Shown here piece by piece: positions 29,778 through 39,020 of a stretch of DNA of 64,000 nt. Position 1 is the first letter of the stretch. Each line of letters starts with the position of its first letter. The stretch covers positions 1 through 64,000 of the forward strand of contig CACXCN010000055.1 of the NCBI GenBank assembly GCA_902766095.1, given 5' to 3'. The translations under genes and the position numbers were made by a program. The DNA comes from an uncultured Selenomonas sp. Lineage in GTDB: Bacteria; Bacillota; Negativicutes; Selenomonadales; Selenomonadaceae. Below the pieces are notes generated by a model. The model saw only the letters and a list, made by a program, of their open reading frames with translations, was not told the origin of the DNA and did not search any database.

Positions 29778-30230
29778 ATGGAATACCGCAAAGCGAAATT
29801 CGCCGATATCGAAGGCATATTCGATCTGGTTAATAATTATGCAAACGAAGATATCATGCTGCCGCGCTCGCGCAACACGCTGTACGAGACGATCCGTGAT
29901 ATGATCGTCGCTGTCGATGATCAGGGGCGTGTCGTCGGTGTCGGCGGCCTGCATGTGGTCTGGGACAAGCTGGCTGAGGTGCGGACGATGGCCGTGGCGC
30001 CGGAGCTCACGCGCCAGGGCATCGGCGCTGAGATCGTGCGCCGTCTGCTGGACGAGGGCAGCAGGCTCGGTGTCGAGAAGTTCTTCACGCTGACGTATAA
30101 GCCCGGGTTCTTCCAGAAGCTCGGATTCGTGACGATAACGAAGGAAGAACTGCCGCACAAGGTCTGGAAGGAATGCATCGATTGTCCGAAGTTCCCGAAC
30201 TGCGATGAGATCGCTATGGTCAAGGTCTGA
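29778..30230 (+). CDS. GNAT acetyltransferase, ArgA-like (candidate N-acetylglutamate synthase)
   Basis: A 150-residue GNAT protein. The acetyl-CoA loop is VAPELTRQGIGAEIVRRLL. The C-terminal block PHKVWKECIDCPKFPNCDEI is the signature of the short ArgA-like N-acetylglutamate synthases described in actinobacteria and other lineages. GGAG upstream supports the ATG at 29778 over an in-frame ATG at 29691 that overlaps nth. No other arginine gene lies nearby, so the role is family-based. Confidence 0.78.
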   Translation: MEYRKAKFADIEGIFDLVNNYANEDIMLPRSRNTLYETIRDMIVAVDDQGRVVGVGGLHVVWDKLAEVRTMAVAPELTRQGIGAEIVRRLLDEGSRLGVEKFFTLTYKPGFFQKLGFVTITKEELPHKVWKECIDCPKFPNCDEIAMVKV

Positions 30231-30285
30231 ATAAATCAATGTGCAATGTCAATAGACTCATTTGTAAAATTTTGTTCCAAAGTGC

Positions 30286-30314
30286 TTGACAAACTGACAT
30301 TTTCCTGCTAATAT
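30286..30314 (+). promoter_or_regulatory. Promoter of the T-box/aroF-tyrA unit
   Basis: TTGACA at 30286-30291 and TAATAT at 30309-30314 are separated by 17 bases. Confidence 0.8.
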
Positions 30315-30319
30315 GTAGA

Positions 30320-30592
30320 CTATAGGTTAAAGGCTATGACTGAGTCAAGTAGCTTCCTGGAGACTTCGAGAGAGTGCCCGGCTGGTGTGAGGGTATGGTG
30401 AAAGGAAAGTGAAATTACCCTCAGGAGCTGTGGGCTGAAGCTCGCTGATGAGTGTGTAGGCTGCACCGGAGGCCCCCGTTATCATGGGCTGGGATATGTC
30501 AGTATCCGAGATGAGTGGCTTGCGCATACGCGGCAAGCAGGGTGGTACCACGAGTATACAGACTCGTCCCTGTAGAGGGACGGGTCTTTTTG
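30320..30592 (+). promoter_or_regulatory. T-box leader, candidate tyrosine specifier (TAC)
   Basis: The T-box sequence AGGGTGGTACCACGAG is at 30539-30554. The terminator GACTCGTCCC/GGGACGGGTC is at 30561-30586, followed by a T-run. In the specifier loop (GTGAAATTACCC) the register set by the following helix reads TAC at 30416-30418. A Tyr codon fits the two controlled genes, DAHP synthase and prephenate dehydrogenase. The one-base-shifted reading TTA (Leu) would not make biological sense. Confidence 0.87.
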
Positions 30593-30654
30593 CGTATACA
30601 GCCACACCTTATTTCGGACTGCGTGAGTCGCTTTGTTTTAGGGAGGAATCAGCT

Positions 30655-31668
30655 ATGATCATCGTCATGAAACCGAATGCTACCGAGGAGAACATCAAGA
30701 AAGTCGAGCAGCGCGTCGAGGCTGCCGGTCTGCACGTGCACCTGTCGAAAGGCGAAGACTGCACCATCATCGGTGTCATCGGCGACCGCAAGAAAATCGG
30801 CAACCTCGAGATGAATATGATGGATGGCGTCGAGAAGACCGTGCGCATCACGGAGAAATACAAGCTCGTCAGCCGCAATTTCCATCCGCAGGATACGATC
30901 GTCGATGTCGGCGGCGTGAAGATCGGCGGCCAGCAGATCGTCGTCATGGCCGGGCCGTGCTCCGTCGAGAGCGTCGAGCAGCTGCGCGAGGCGGCACAGG
31001 CGGTGAAGGCGGGCGGTGCCCAGTTCCTGCGCGGCGGTGCGTTCAAGCCGCGCACGAGCCCGTACGATTTCCAGGGGCTGGCTGAGGAAGGTCTGAAGAT
31101 GCTGCGTCAGGTCGCTGACGAGCAGGGGCTGAAGGTCGTGACCGAGATCGTCGACAAGGATGATATCGAGCTGGTGGGCAAGTATGCCGATGTATACCAG
31201 GTCGGTGCGCGCAACATGCAGAATTTCCAGCTGCTGAAGGCCCTGGGCAAGGTGAACAAGCCGGTCATGCTCAAGCGCGGCCTGTCGGCGACCATCAGCG
31301 AGTGGCTCAATGCCGCCGAGTACATCATGGCGGGCGGCAATGAGAACGTCATCCTCTGCGAGCGCGGCATCCGCACCTATGAGACGTTCACGCGCAACAC
31401 GCTCGACCTGTCGGCGGTAGCGGCGGTGAAGGAGCTCTCGCATCTGCCGATTATCGTCGATCCGAGCCATGGCACGGGCCGTTGGCAGATGGTGCGGCCG
31501 ATGGCGCGGGCCGCTGTGGCTGCCGGCTGCGACGGACTCATCATCGAGGTGCATCCGCATCCGGAGGTTGCACTGTCAGATGGCGACCAGAGCCTGAAAC
31601 CGAAGAATTTCCAGGCGCTCATGGATGAGATCGGCGCGATAGCGAAAGTGATGGGGCGGACGGTATGA
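30655..31668 (+). CDS. aroF: 3-deoxy-7-phosphoheptulonate synthase (DAHP synthase)
   Basis: First enzyme of the shikimate pathway (337 residues). It is the Thermotoga-like class with an N-terminal ferredoxin-like/ACT-type regulatory domain (residues about 1-70) before the TIM barrel. Barrel motifs include [27 protein letters not shown] and [10 protein letters not shown]. The ATG at 30655 follows AGGGAGG. It overlaps tyrA by four bases, and the Tyr T-box suggests this isozyme is dedicated to tyrosine supply. Confidence 0.94.
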   Translation: MIIVMKPNATEENIKKVEQRVEAAGLHVHLSKGEDCTIIGVIGDRKKIGNLEMNMMDGVEKTVRITEKYKLVSRNFHPQDTIVDVGGVKIGGQQIVVMAGPCSVESVEQLREAAQAVKAGGAQFLRGGAFKPRTSPYDFQGLAEEGLKMLRQVADEQGLKVVTEIVDKDDIELVGKYADVYQVGARNMQNFQLLKALGKVNKPVMLKRGLSATISEWLNAAEYIMAGGNENVILCERGIRTYETFTRNTLDLSAVAAVKELSHLPIIVDPSHGTGRWQMVRPMARAAVAAGCDGLIIEVHPHPEVALSDGDQSLKPKNFQALMDEIGAIAKVMGRTV

Positions 31669-32573
31669 CGAACAAAGGGAAAAAGGCTCCGCTGAAACTC
31701 GCCATCATCGGAGTGGGGCTCATCGGTGGCTCGCTCGGCTTGTGCCTGAAGGATGCCTTGAAGGATGATATATATATCACCGGCAACTGTCGCACGCAGA
31801 AGTCGATGGATGAGGCAGTGGCCATGGGAGCGGTCGACTTCGCGTCCGCTGATATCGAGCCGGTCGTACGCGATGCCGATATTGTATTCCTGAGTCCGCC
31901 GGTCCTGCAGATCGTGCCGATGGTAGAGAAGATACTGCCATATCTCAAAAAAGGCACGATCATCACGGATGCCGGTAGCACGAAGCAGTATATATGGGAG
32001 CACCTGCGGCAGATACTGCCGCCCGATATCTATTACATAGCCGGACATCCCATGACCGGACGCGAGAAAAGCGGCGTGACGGCGGCCAGTAAAGATCTGT
32101 TCGCAGGCAAAGCCTACGTCATCGTCGAGGATACGGGCGCACCACCCGAGGCGCATCTGCTGCTCATGAGCGTGCTGAAGCATACACGGGCGAATTTCAC
32201 GACGCTCGATATCGCCAAGCATGACCGCTGTGCGGCCGTCATCAGCCATGTACCGCATATCACGGCCGCGGCTCTCGTGACGCTGCTGAACCGCACGGGC
32301 GACGACCTCGAGTCCTGCATCAAGCTCATCGGCGGCGGCTTCAAGGATACGACGCGCATCGCCTCGTCGAATGCCGACATGTGGGCAGATATATGCATGA
32401 CGAATGGCGACGCCATCGCCGATAATCTGCGCAACTTGCAGCAAATACTCGGCGAGGTCATAGAGGCCATCGACCAGCATGACCGCCAGGCTGTCCATGA
32501 CTATTTCGCGGCGTCGAAGAAGCGTCGCGACAGCATACTCGAGAACGCGACGCGCAAATTCGACCCGAACTGA
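31665..32573 (+). CDS. tyrA: Prephenate dehydrogenase
   Basis: An NAD(P)-dependent enzyme (302 residues) committing prephenate to tyrosine. The Rossmann motif is [15 protein letters not shown]. The catalytic region [20 protein letters not shown] contains the conserved His. It lacks the chorismate mutase domain of enterobacterial TyrA and any C-terminal ACT domain. It is translationally coupled to aroF (ATGA overlap). Confidence 0.93.
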   Translation: MTNKGKKAPLKLAIIGVGLIGGSLGLCLKDALKDDIYITGNCRTQKSMDEAVAMGAVDFASADIEPVVRDADIVFLSPPVLQIVPMVEKILPYLKKGTIITDAGSTKQYIWEHLRQILPPDIYYIAGHPMTGREKSGVTAASKDLFAGKAYVIVEDTGAPPEAHLLLMSVLKHTRANFTTLDIAKHDRCAAVISHVPHITAAALVTLLNRTGDDLESCIKLIGGGFKDTTRIASSNADMWADICMTNGDAIADNLRNLQQILGEVIEAIDQHDRQAVHDYFAASKKRRDSILENATRKFDPN

Positions 32574-32630
32574 GCGCTTTATCTGTTCTTCATAGGTTCC
32601 CTGTGGTATAATCGAATATAGAATGCCTGA

Positions 32631-32750
32631 GGGGCTGTAACGAAAAAACGATGCAGACAACTACTATGATAAGGCAGCGGCAGGCATGGTTCCTCCATTC
32701 CGGAACCATGCCTGCCGCGGTACTGCATGCTCAAGAACCGTTATAGTCCC
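32631..32750. repeat. Palindromic MITE-like repeat, copy C (inverted)
   Basis: This copy is inverted relative to A and B: the CGGTACTGCATGC flank lies on the right. The arms GCGGCAGGCATGGTTCC (32677-32693) and complement (32702-32718) are perfect. GGGGCTGTAACG begins the left end and a degenerate complement (CCGTTATAGTCCC) ends the right. A TATAAT at 32607-32612 upstream suggests the hairpin is transcribed in the leader of the next gene. Confidence 0.87.
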
Positions 32751-32772
32751 TCTTTTGAAAAGAGGAATCGTC

Positions 32773-33186
32773 ATGAAAATCAAGCTGCAGGAACTGGCGG
32801 ATGCGCTCGCACAGTCGGATGTGCGCCAGGGGTATGTCGATATACCGGCCGGACGGGTCGTACTGCTCAATGAAGACCTGTCCGAGGCGGATGCGTTCGA
32901 GCATGCGATGAAGCTCGAGGAAGAATGGGAGAAATACGTCATGCTGCCCAATGTCGTGGATGAATACGCACACGACATGATGCGGGCCTTCGCCGAGCAA
33001 TGCGGGCAGGAGGAGCGCAAACGACTGCTCGCAGCGCTGACGGCGGCCGGCGCCAGCAGCCGGTTCCGTCATCTGGTGCGCGAGCTGACGCTCGAGGAGG
33101 AATGGCGCCGCTTCCAGGCGGCCCGGCTACTCGATATCGCCCGCGATTTCTGTGAGGAAAATCGCATAGAATTCGAGGAAAAATAA
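32773..33186 (+). CDS. UPF0158 family protein
   Basis: A 137-residue acidic protein of uncharacterised family UPF0158 (DVRQGYVDIPAGRVVLLNED, later FRHLVRELTLEEEWRRFQAA). The ATG at 32773 lies behind AGAGGA; the longer frame reads back through the palindromic repeat. Its stop is immediately followed by the ATG of a tiny broken ORF. Function unknown. Confidence 0.75.
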   Translation: MKIKLQELADALAQSDVRQGYVDIPAGRVVLLNEDLSEADAFEHAMKLEEEWEKYVMLPNVVDEYAHDMMRAFAEQCGQEERKRLLAALTAAGASSRFRHLVRELTLEEEWRRFQAARLLDIARDFCEENRIEFEEK

Positions 33187-33252
33187 ATGAGATATCGGCC
33201 GTATCAACGGAATGCAGTGCATGAGCTTTACCTAACAAAAAGCACTACATAG
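33187..33252 (+). pseudogene. Possible truncated start of an SF2-type helicase gene
   Basis: A 21-codon ORF starting one base after the UPF0158 stop reads MRYRPYQRNAVHEL and then loses resemblance. RPYQ..AV is how many SF2/DEAD-type helicases begin. The tight spacing suggests a formerly coupled gene whose body was replaced by the AT-rich insertion that starts about 33225. The remnant is very short, so this is tentative. Confidence 0.35.
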
Positions 33253-33264
33253 TAGGTGGAAAAA

Positions 33265-36200
33265 GTGAAAGATGAATTGCAAAATAATGGGCAGGTATCG
33301 CGATCAGACATATCTGGTCGTGTATCGTCGTTATTCAAATATATCCAAGAGCTAAATAAGTTAAAGCAAAAAACAATTTTGAATGTCAAGGATTACCGTT
33401 GGCAGTTATGGTGTTCTGATTTACCGAATGATCCAGATAATATCAAACTGAATTATCAAGATCGAATAGACGAAGACAGTGCGCCTGCGGATGGCGAGCC
33501 AGATAATATACTGCTTGCAGTTCATAAAGAGGATTTTCAATCTTGCCCGATGCCACCTGAGACTCTGACCGATTGGTTAAAGAATGATAGATGGAAGGAT
33601 TATCGGAACGATGTAGAGTATTTCGACGAAAAAGTTGTGTTGAAAATAGATCCTGAGACTGAGGAAGAAGTCAAAAAAATTATTCCCTTTGACGAAGATT
33701 CTATCAGAGTTCAGGAAGCTAAAAAATGGTTTGGACGTCGTACTTTATGGGTGAACGATCAGAAACGTATCGCTAAAAATCGTATAATATTTGATAAGAT
33801 TTATAGCGAATACTATGCTTTGAAGCGCGATAGTGAATCGGAAGAAGTCATTGTGGCAAATGGCATTTTTTGTGATGCGCAGAATTCATCCATATGCCAC
33901 CCTATCCTGACGCGTCGTGTCAAGCTTGACTTTGATGCAGAAAATAATACCGTATTTATCAAGGATACGGAAGCTGCACCTGAGCTTTATACAGATGTTT
34001 TTAAAGCATTGGATGATGTAAACCTGCAGGAGATCAATTCGTTGCAGGAAGAGTTGGTAGAAAATGACTACCATCCATTGGATCGTAATGATACGCCAAG
34101 GTTCTTGAAAGTTCTGATTCGTCAGCTGTCATCAGATAGTCTTTATTCGGATCATGGCGTTCCAGATGACTGGAAAAAGCAGAACCGTTTTCTCCTTTAC
34201 AATGCGCCCTGCTTTATTATTCGCAAAAGACAGGACGGGACTGTCCGGGCGATTGAGAAAATTATTACGGCGATTGAAGCAGGCGCTGAAATTCCGAAGA
34301 CCTTGATTGATCTGGTTAGCGGTGGCAAGGCGGATCTACCTCCTGAGGAAAAGGAGTATTCCATTGAAGAACAACTGGCAATGGTAGGAGGAGAAAGCGT
34401 TGATGTATTGCTTAGCAAAGAAGCCAATCGCGAGCAGCTGGAGATTGCCCAGCGTATAGAGAACTATAATGCCGTCGTGGTTCAGGGGCCTCCTGGAACC
34501 GGTAAGACGCATACGATAGCCAATCTTCTAGGCCATTTCATAGCTCAAGGGAAGAGTGTGCTTGTTACCAGCCATACGACGAAGGCATTAGATGTCCTGA
34601 AAGATAAGATAGCACCAGGTTTACAGAGCCTTTGCGTCTCTTTGCTGGAAGATTCCAATAAAGATATGGAGAAATCCGTTGAAGGCATCACAAGTTTTAT
34701 GTCTCAACATTCCTCAAGTAGTCTCAAAAAAGAAATGGAGGCCATCGGTGAGGAACGTAAAAATATCATCGCTGGTCTGGCAAACGTCCGAAAAAAGATT
34801 TTCATGAGCATCCAGAAAGAATGCGAGTCCATCACATATCAGGGCGAAAGTTTTACACCGACAGAGGCTGCAAAATATGTGGCAATGAATCAGGAAAAAC
34901 TGGATTATATTCCTGGCGTCGTTAAGGCAGATTCAGCCCTTCCATTAACCTTTGATGAGCTGGTTGAGCTGTATCGCAGTAACGAAATTATTACGGATAC
35001 GGATGCCTCAGAGTTGAGCTATGATCTGCCGTCACCCGATGAATTATTGTCGGTTACAGAGTTTGAAGAGCTGTGTCAGCATTTATCAGCTGTGGAAAAA
35101 CATTTGAATTCGATCAATGAAAGTGGAAAATTGTATGCTAGGACGTCAATAGATCAACAATCCATCCGCTTTCAAATGTTTGGCCGGGATTTTTCTATTA
35201 GTTATCCAGATAAGGAAGCAATAAAGGCACTGAAAGATTACTGCAGCCAATATGGAGAAATTAAATCCTGGCAACAGGCGGTTGTTGTTGATGGTAAAAG
35301 TGGTGGAGGCTTTAGAAATCGTTGGGAAAACCTTATCCGGCAAATTGATGTAACCAATGATTTAAGTGCCAGGTTAGCAGATAAAGGCTTGGGCAAGGAT
35401 GTTGTTTTTGCCGAAGGCATATTTGCGGATGATTTGTTAGAACCACTAAAAGAAGTTAAAAAATATTTTGACGAAAATGGCAAGTTGCCATTTATGTTTT
35501 CTATTTTGCATAAGACTTGCGACAAGGCATTGCAGTCGGTACGGGTGTCTGGAAAAGTTCCATCATCCAGCGATGAATGTGAGTTGGCAATCCTGACGAT
35601 TGAGCTTCGTTCTGCGCGAAATACATGTAACAAATCCTGGAAAGAACTTTTGGAACCATATGGCGTAACAGAGTTTCAGTCGCTGGGGCCACAGCCAGAA
35701 CGAGCTGCCGTTCAGTATACGAATTCAATTAGCAGATACCTGAACTGGGCTACCACGGATTATGCTACTCTCAAGAAATTACTGAAAGATGTCGGCTTCC
35801 CTGAAGATGATGTGTGTGGAATTTTAGAACTGGATTCGGAGCAGACGGCACTGACCAAGCGATTAACTGCTATCGATGAATTTATTCCATTATGCTGTGA
35901 TGTGTGCATGGATGCTTGGCTCTTGACCGAAGATAAAGAGAAATTGGAACAGCTATCACAGATCGTGACGAAAGAAAACCGCGTGAACAGCAAGATTCTG
36001 CAAAATATGTATCAGGCCATACATGCCAGGGATATCGAACGCTACGGATCGTCTCTGGGGCAACTCATCACAATTTATGATAAGTATAATGTGTTGTTTA
36101 AGCGCAATGATTATCTGAAACGCTTGCGTCCTTATGCACCGGACTGGGCCGAAGCAATCAACAAACGAAAAGGGATTCATGGAGAAGCTGTGGTGCGCAG

Positions 36201-38340
36201 TGATATCATGGAAGCATGGAAATGGCGTCAGCTTTCTATGCTGATTGAAGAGTTGACATCGACACCGCTCAGTGAATATCAGGCGGAGAGCAGAAGACTG
36301 AGTAAGGCTTACCGGAAAATTACAGCTGAATATGCAGAGAAATCTGGATGGTACCGATTGCTTTTAAAGACAGAAAAAGATTTGGACTTACAGCAGGCAT
36401 TGCAGGGGTGGCGAGCCTTGGTTAAAAAAATCGGTAAAGGAACCGGTAAAAGAGCTCCTAAACTGAAAGCTGAGGCAAGACAATTGATGGGCAGATGCCA
36501 AAATGCTGTACCGGCCTGGATTATGCCTATCCATAAAGCTATGGAGAATCTGAATCCGGCCAGGAATATCTTTGATGTCGTTATCGTGGATGAGGCCAGC
36601 CAGGCAGATATTTCATCTTTGGCAATCCTCTATATGGGCAGAAAGCTTATCATTGTTGGCGATGATAAACAGGTTAGTCCAATGGCTGTTGGTATTGATG
36701 CAGACAAGATGGAAAATTTGAGGCAGATGTATCTTTCAAAGGATATTCCAAACGCTATGATATATGATGCGCAGACCTCCATTTATGATCTTGCCATGAC
36801 CACATATCATCCGCTGATGCTGAAGGAGCATTTCCGTTGTGTGCCGGAAATTATTGGTTACAGTAACTGGCTTTCTTATAATGGGAAAATCCTGCCACTG
36901 CGATCGGCCAGCAGTAGTAATTTGTTACCTGCTGTAGTAAACTATCGTGTGGCAGATGGTACGCGCAGCGGAAGAAACAAAGTCAATAAGCCAGAGGCAA
37001 AAGCAATCATTGCCTTGATGAAGGCGTGTATGGAGCAGCCTGAGTATGATGGGAAGACCTTTGGCGTCATTTCCCTTTTAGGTGCAGATCAAGCCAGATT
37101 GATAGAGAATCTCATCAACCAGGATGAGGAGATTGATGCCAGGGAAATAGAGAAAAGACGTATTCTTTGTGGTGATTCCTCTAATTTCCAGGGGGATGAA
37201 CGCGATGTCATCTTTCTGAGCATGGTAGACAGTCCGTCGGATCCTGCAGCTCCATTATCGTTACAGGGCTATGGCGTTCAGGATTCCACTCGAAAACGCT
37301 ATAATGTTGCTGCCAGTCGAGCCAGAGATCAACTTTGGGTGGTCAATTCACTTGACCCCAATGTGAACCTTAAAGCGGGAGATATTCGTAAAGGATTGAT
37401 TGATTATGCAAGGAATCCCAATAATTTAGTGGTTCAGAAGGAGGCTGTAACCTCACTGGCAGATTCTGAGTTTGAAACTCAAGTAGTTATGGCCTTGAAA
37501 GCTCGTGGATATCACATTATACAGCAATGGGAAGTCGGCGCCTATCGAATTGATATGGTCGCTGTTTGTGGTGAAAAAAAAGTTGCCATTGAATGTGATG
37601 GAGACAGATATCATAGCTCGCCTGCTCAGGTTCGTAATGATATGGAGCGTCAGACCATCTTGGAGCGTATTGGCTGGACCTTTATCCGCATCCGTGGAAG
37701 TGAATATTTCAGACAGCCGGATAAGACGATAGAGCGTGTTGTGAAAGAACTGAATTCCCTAGGTATACAGCCTGAATCGACAGAAGAGGTATCATCTGAT
37801 ACGGAAAGAGGGATAGATCTCTTGGAACGTGTACGGCATAGAGCCGAGTTTTTTTTGCAGCCGGAATTAGAACAGGAAAAAGATACTGATATCGCAAGTA
37901 CTGATCAAGACACCGCTATTGTAGAAGATAGCGATGTACCCAAAAAGGCCACACCCATGACAGATGATATGGAGTCACATCCTGCAATGCAGGTTAAAAC
38001 TAAGAAATACATGAAAAAAGGAATCTATGATGATTTAAATCAGCTATCTGTCAGAGAGGTAGCGGAGAAAAAATATGAAGAATCTGCTCAGAGTGATTTG
38101 CCATCAGATGCATACGCACAATATCCTGCCAGTTTAAAAGAAGCTGCTGAGATACTGACGAATCGTCAGTATCAAGTGATTGATAAAAGCCAGAATATGA
38201 ATGTATTGTGGGTCGTAACAACAAAAGACGCTGGCGCTGAGTTAGCGAAGCTTCTAGGCGAACAATACACCATGACATGGAACAAGCGTGGCATGATACA
38301 GACAGATAATAAATCATTTTTCAGCGTACGGAGAAAATAA
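33265..38340 (+). CDS. SF1 helicase fused to Vsr/DUF559-like nuclease, probable defence protein
   Basis: A 1,691-residue protein (numbered from GTG 33265, preceded by AGGTGG; an in-frame GTG at 33256 would add three residues). Residues 1-400 are a divergent N-terminal region. Walker A GPPGTGKT is at 408-415, followed by coiled regions to about 1090. Walker B DEAS is at 1109-1112, motif III GDDKQ at 1132-1136, QGDERD at 1309-1314 and the arginine motif VAASRAR at 1348-1354: a split SF1 (Upf1-like) helicase. A PD-(D/E)XK/DUF559-Vsr-type nuclease follows, with candidate residues E1402, D1430 and E1443-C-D1445. Residues 1470-1691 are an unassigned tail. The gene is markedly AT-richer than its neighbours. 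The layout resembles the DUF4011-helicase-Vsr (Hhe-like) defence proteins; exact family membership is not proven. Confidence 0.85.
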   Translation: MKDELQNNGQVSRSDISGRVSSLFKYIQELNKLKQKTILNVKDYRWQLWCSDLPNDPDNIKLNYQDRIDEDSAPADGEPDNILLAVHKEDFQSCPMPPETLTDWLKNDRWKDYRNDVEYFDEKVVLKIDPETEEEVKKIIPFDEDSIRVQEAKKWFGRRTLWVNDQKRIAKNRIIFDKIYSEYYALKRDSESEEVIVANGIFCDAQNSSICHPILTRRVKLDFDAENNTVFIKDTEAAPELYTDVFKALDDVNLQEINSLQEELVENDYHPLDRNDTPRFLKVLIRQLSSDSLYSDHGVPDDWKKQNRFLLYNAPCFIIRKRQDGTVRAIEKIITAIEAGAEIPKTLIDLVSGGKADLPPEEKEYSIEEQLAMVGGESVDVLLSKEANREQLEIAQRIENYNAVVVQGPPGTGKTHTIANLLGHFIAQGKSVLVTSHTTKALDVLKDKIAPGLQSLCVSLLEDSNKDMEKSVEGITSFMSQHSSSSLKKEMEAIGEERKNIIAGLANVRKKIFMSIQKECESITYQGESFTPTEAAKYVAMNQEKLDYIPGVVKADSALPLTFDELVELYRSNEIITDTDASELSYDLPSPDELLSVTEFEELCQHLSAVEKHLNSINESGKLYARTSIDQQSIRFQMFGRDFSISYPDKEAIKALKDYCSQYGEIKSWQQAVVVDGKSGGGFRNRWENLIRQIDVTNDLSARLADKGLGKDVVFAEGIFADDLLEPLKEVKKYFDENGKLPFMFSILHKTCDKALQSVRVSGKVPSSSDECELAILTIELRSARNTCNKSWKELLEPYGVTEFQSLGPQPERAAVQYTNSISRYLNWATTDYATLKKLLKDVGFPEDDVCGILELDSEQTALTKRLTAIDEFIPLCCDVCMDAWLLTEDKEKLEQLSQIVTKENRVNSKILQNMYQAIHARDIERYGSSLGQLITIYDKYNVLFKRNDYLKRLRPYAPDWAEAINKRKGIHGEAVVRSDIMEAWKWRQLSMLIEELTSTPLSEYQAESRRLSKAYRKITAEYAEKSGWYRLLLKTEKDLDLQQALQGWRALVKKIGKGTGKRAPKLKAEARQLMGRCQNAVPAWIMPIHKAMENLNPARNIFDVVIVDEASQADISSLAILYMGRKLIIVGDDKQVSPMAVGIDADKMENLRQMYLSKDIPNAMIYDAQTSIYDLAMTTYHPLMLKEHFRCVPEIIGYSNWLSYNGKILPLRSASSSNLLPAVVNYRVADGTRSGRNKVNKPEAKAIIALMKACMEQPEYDGKTFGVISLLGADQARLIENLINQDEEIDAREIEKRRILCGDSSNFQGDERDVIFLSMVDSPSDPAAPLSLQGYGVQDSTRKRYNVAASRARDQLWVVNSLDPNVNLKAGDIRKGLIDYARNPNNLVVQKEAVTSLADSEFETQVVMALKARGYHIIQQWEVGAYRIDMVAVCGEKKVAIECDGDRYHSSPAQVRNDMERQTILERIGWTFIRIRGSEYFRQPDKTIERVVKELNSLGIQPESTEEVSSDTERGIDLLERVRHRAEFFLQPELEQEKDTDIASTDQDTAIVEDSDVPKKATPMTDDMESHPAMQVKTKKYMKKGIYDDLNQLSVREVAEKKYEESAQSDLPSDAYAQYPASLKEAAEILTNRQYQVIDKSQNMNVLWVVTTKDAGAELAKLLGEQYTMTWNKRGMIQTDNKSFFSVRRK

Positions 38341-38342
38341 CT

Positions 38343-38591
38343 ATGACAAAAGAGAAACGTGAATTGACATTTGAAATAGCAAACGAATTAGGCGTTATAT
38401 CAGAAAGTTCAAAAGGCTGGAGATTTGAATTCAATCGAGTAATATGGAACGGAAGAGATCCCAAATATGATATCCGTACGTGGGGGCCTAACCATGAAAA
38501 AATAGGTAAAGGCGTAACTTTATCAGAAAAAGAGCTAAGGAAACTTAAAGAACTTATTGATAAAGAAATAGCGATTTTGGATGAAGATTGA
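38343..38591 (+). CDS. PC4/YdbC-type single-stranded DNA-binding protein
   Basis: An 82-residue protein matching the bacterial YdbC branch of the PC4 transcription-coactivator fold, which binds single-stranded DNA as a dimer. Strand-rich residues 27-60 include VIWNGRDPKYDIRTWGP and GKGVTL, followed by a C-terminal helix. It starts two bases after the helicase-nuclease stop and shares its AT-rich composition, so the pair is probably co-translated. A role loading, protecting or sensing single-stranded DNA for the helicase is inference. Confidence 0.82.
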   Translation: MTKEKRELTFEIANELGVISESSKGWRFEFNRVIWNGRDPKYDIRTWGPNHEKIGKGVTLSEKELRKLKELIDKEIAILDED

Positions 38592-38705
38592 TATATTCTA
38601 AACAAGAACGCTGGTGTCAGATAAAGGATAAGCATAAATACGACAAAACAGGCCTGTGCAAAATGTGCGCGTAAATATCAAAGAAAAAATAATTATCGCT
38701 TGGGG

Positions 38706-38734
38706 TTGACATCGCTAAGCGAGGTCTCTATAAT
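38706..38734 (+). promoter_or_regulatory. Promoter of thrS
   Basis: Consensus TTGACA at 38706-38711 and TATAAT at 38729-38734, 17 bases apart. It marks the right limit of the AT-rich insertion. Confidence 0.88.
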
Positions 38735-38739
38735 GCTAG

Positions 38740-38998
38740 TTAACAGCAACGACGGAGACAAGACATCAAGCGCCGCTCTCAGAGAGGGATGCCATAGGCT
38801 GTGAGCATCCTGTGCCGGCATTGACCGTTACCACTCCTGAGCTGCCGTGCCGAAACCGTATGTATGGTGCGTAGGCATGTGCCGGAGCCGTGAGCTTCGT
38901 TACCAAAAAAGAGTGGCCGGCGGAGCCGGCAAGCGGGGTGGAACCGCGAAGCAGTATATTTGCCTCGTCCCTTCATGATGGAGGGACGAGGCTTTTTT
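38740..38998 (+). promoter_or_regulatory. T-box leader of thrS, threonine specifier (ACC)
   Basis: Canonical T-box sequence GGGGTGGAACCGCGA at 38934-38948. The specifier ACC (Thr) is at 38830-38832 in GTTACCACTCC. The terminator GCCTCGTCCC (38962-38971) / GGGACGAGGC (38983-38992) is followed by six T. Uncharged tRNA-Thr would promote read-through into thrS. Confidence 0.95.
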
Positions 38999-39020
38999 CA
39001 TGTAAAGGAGAAATAAGAAA

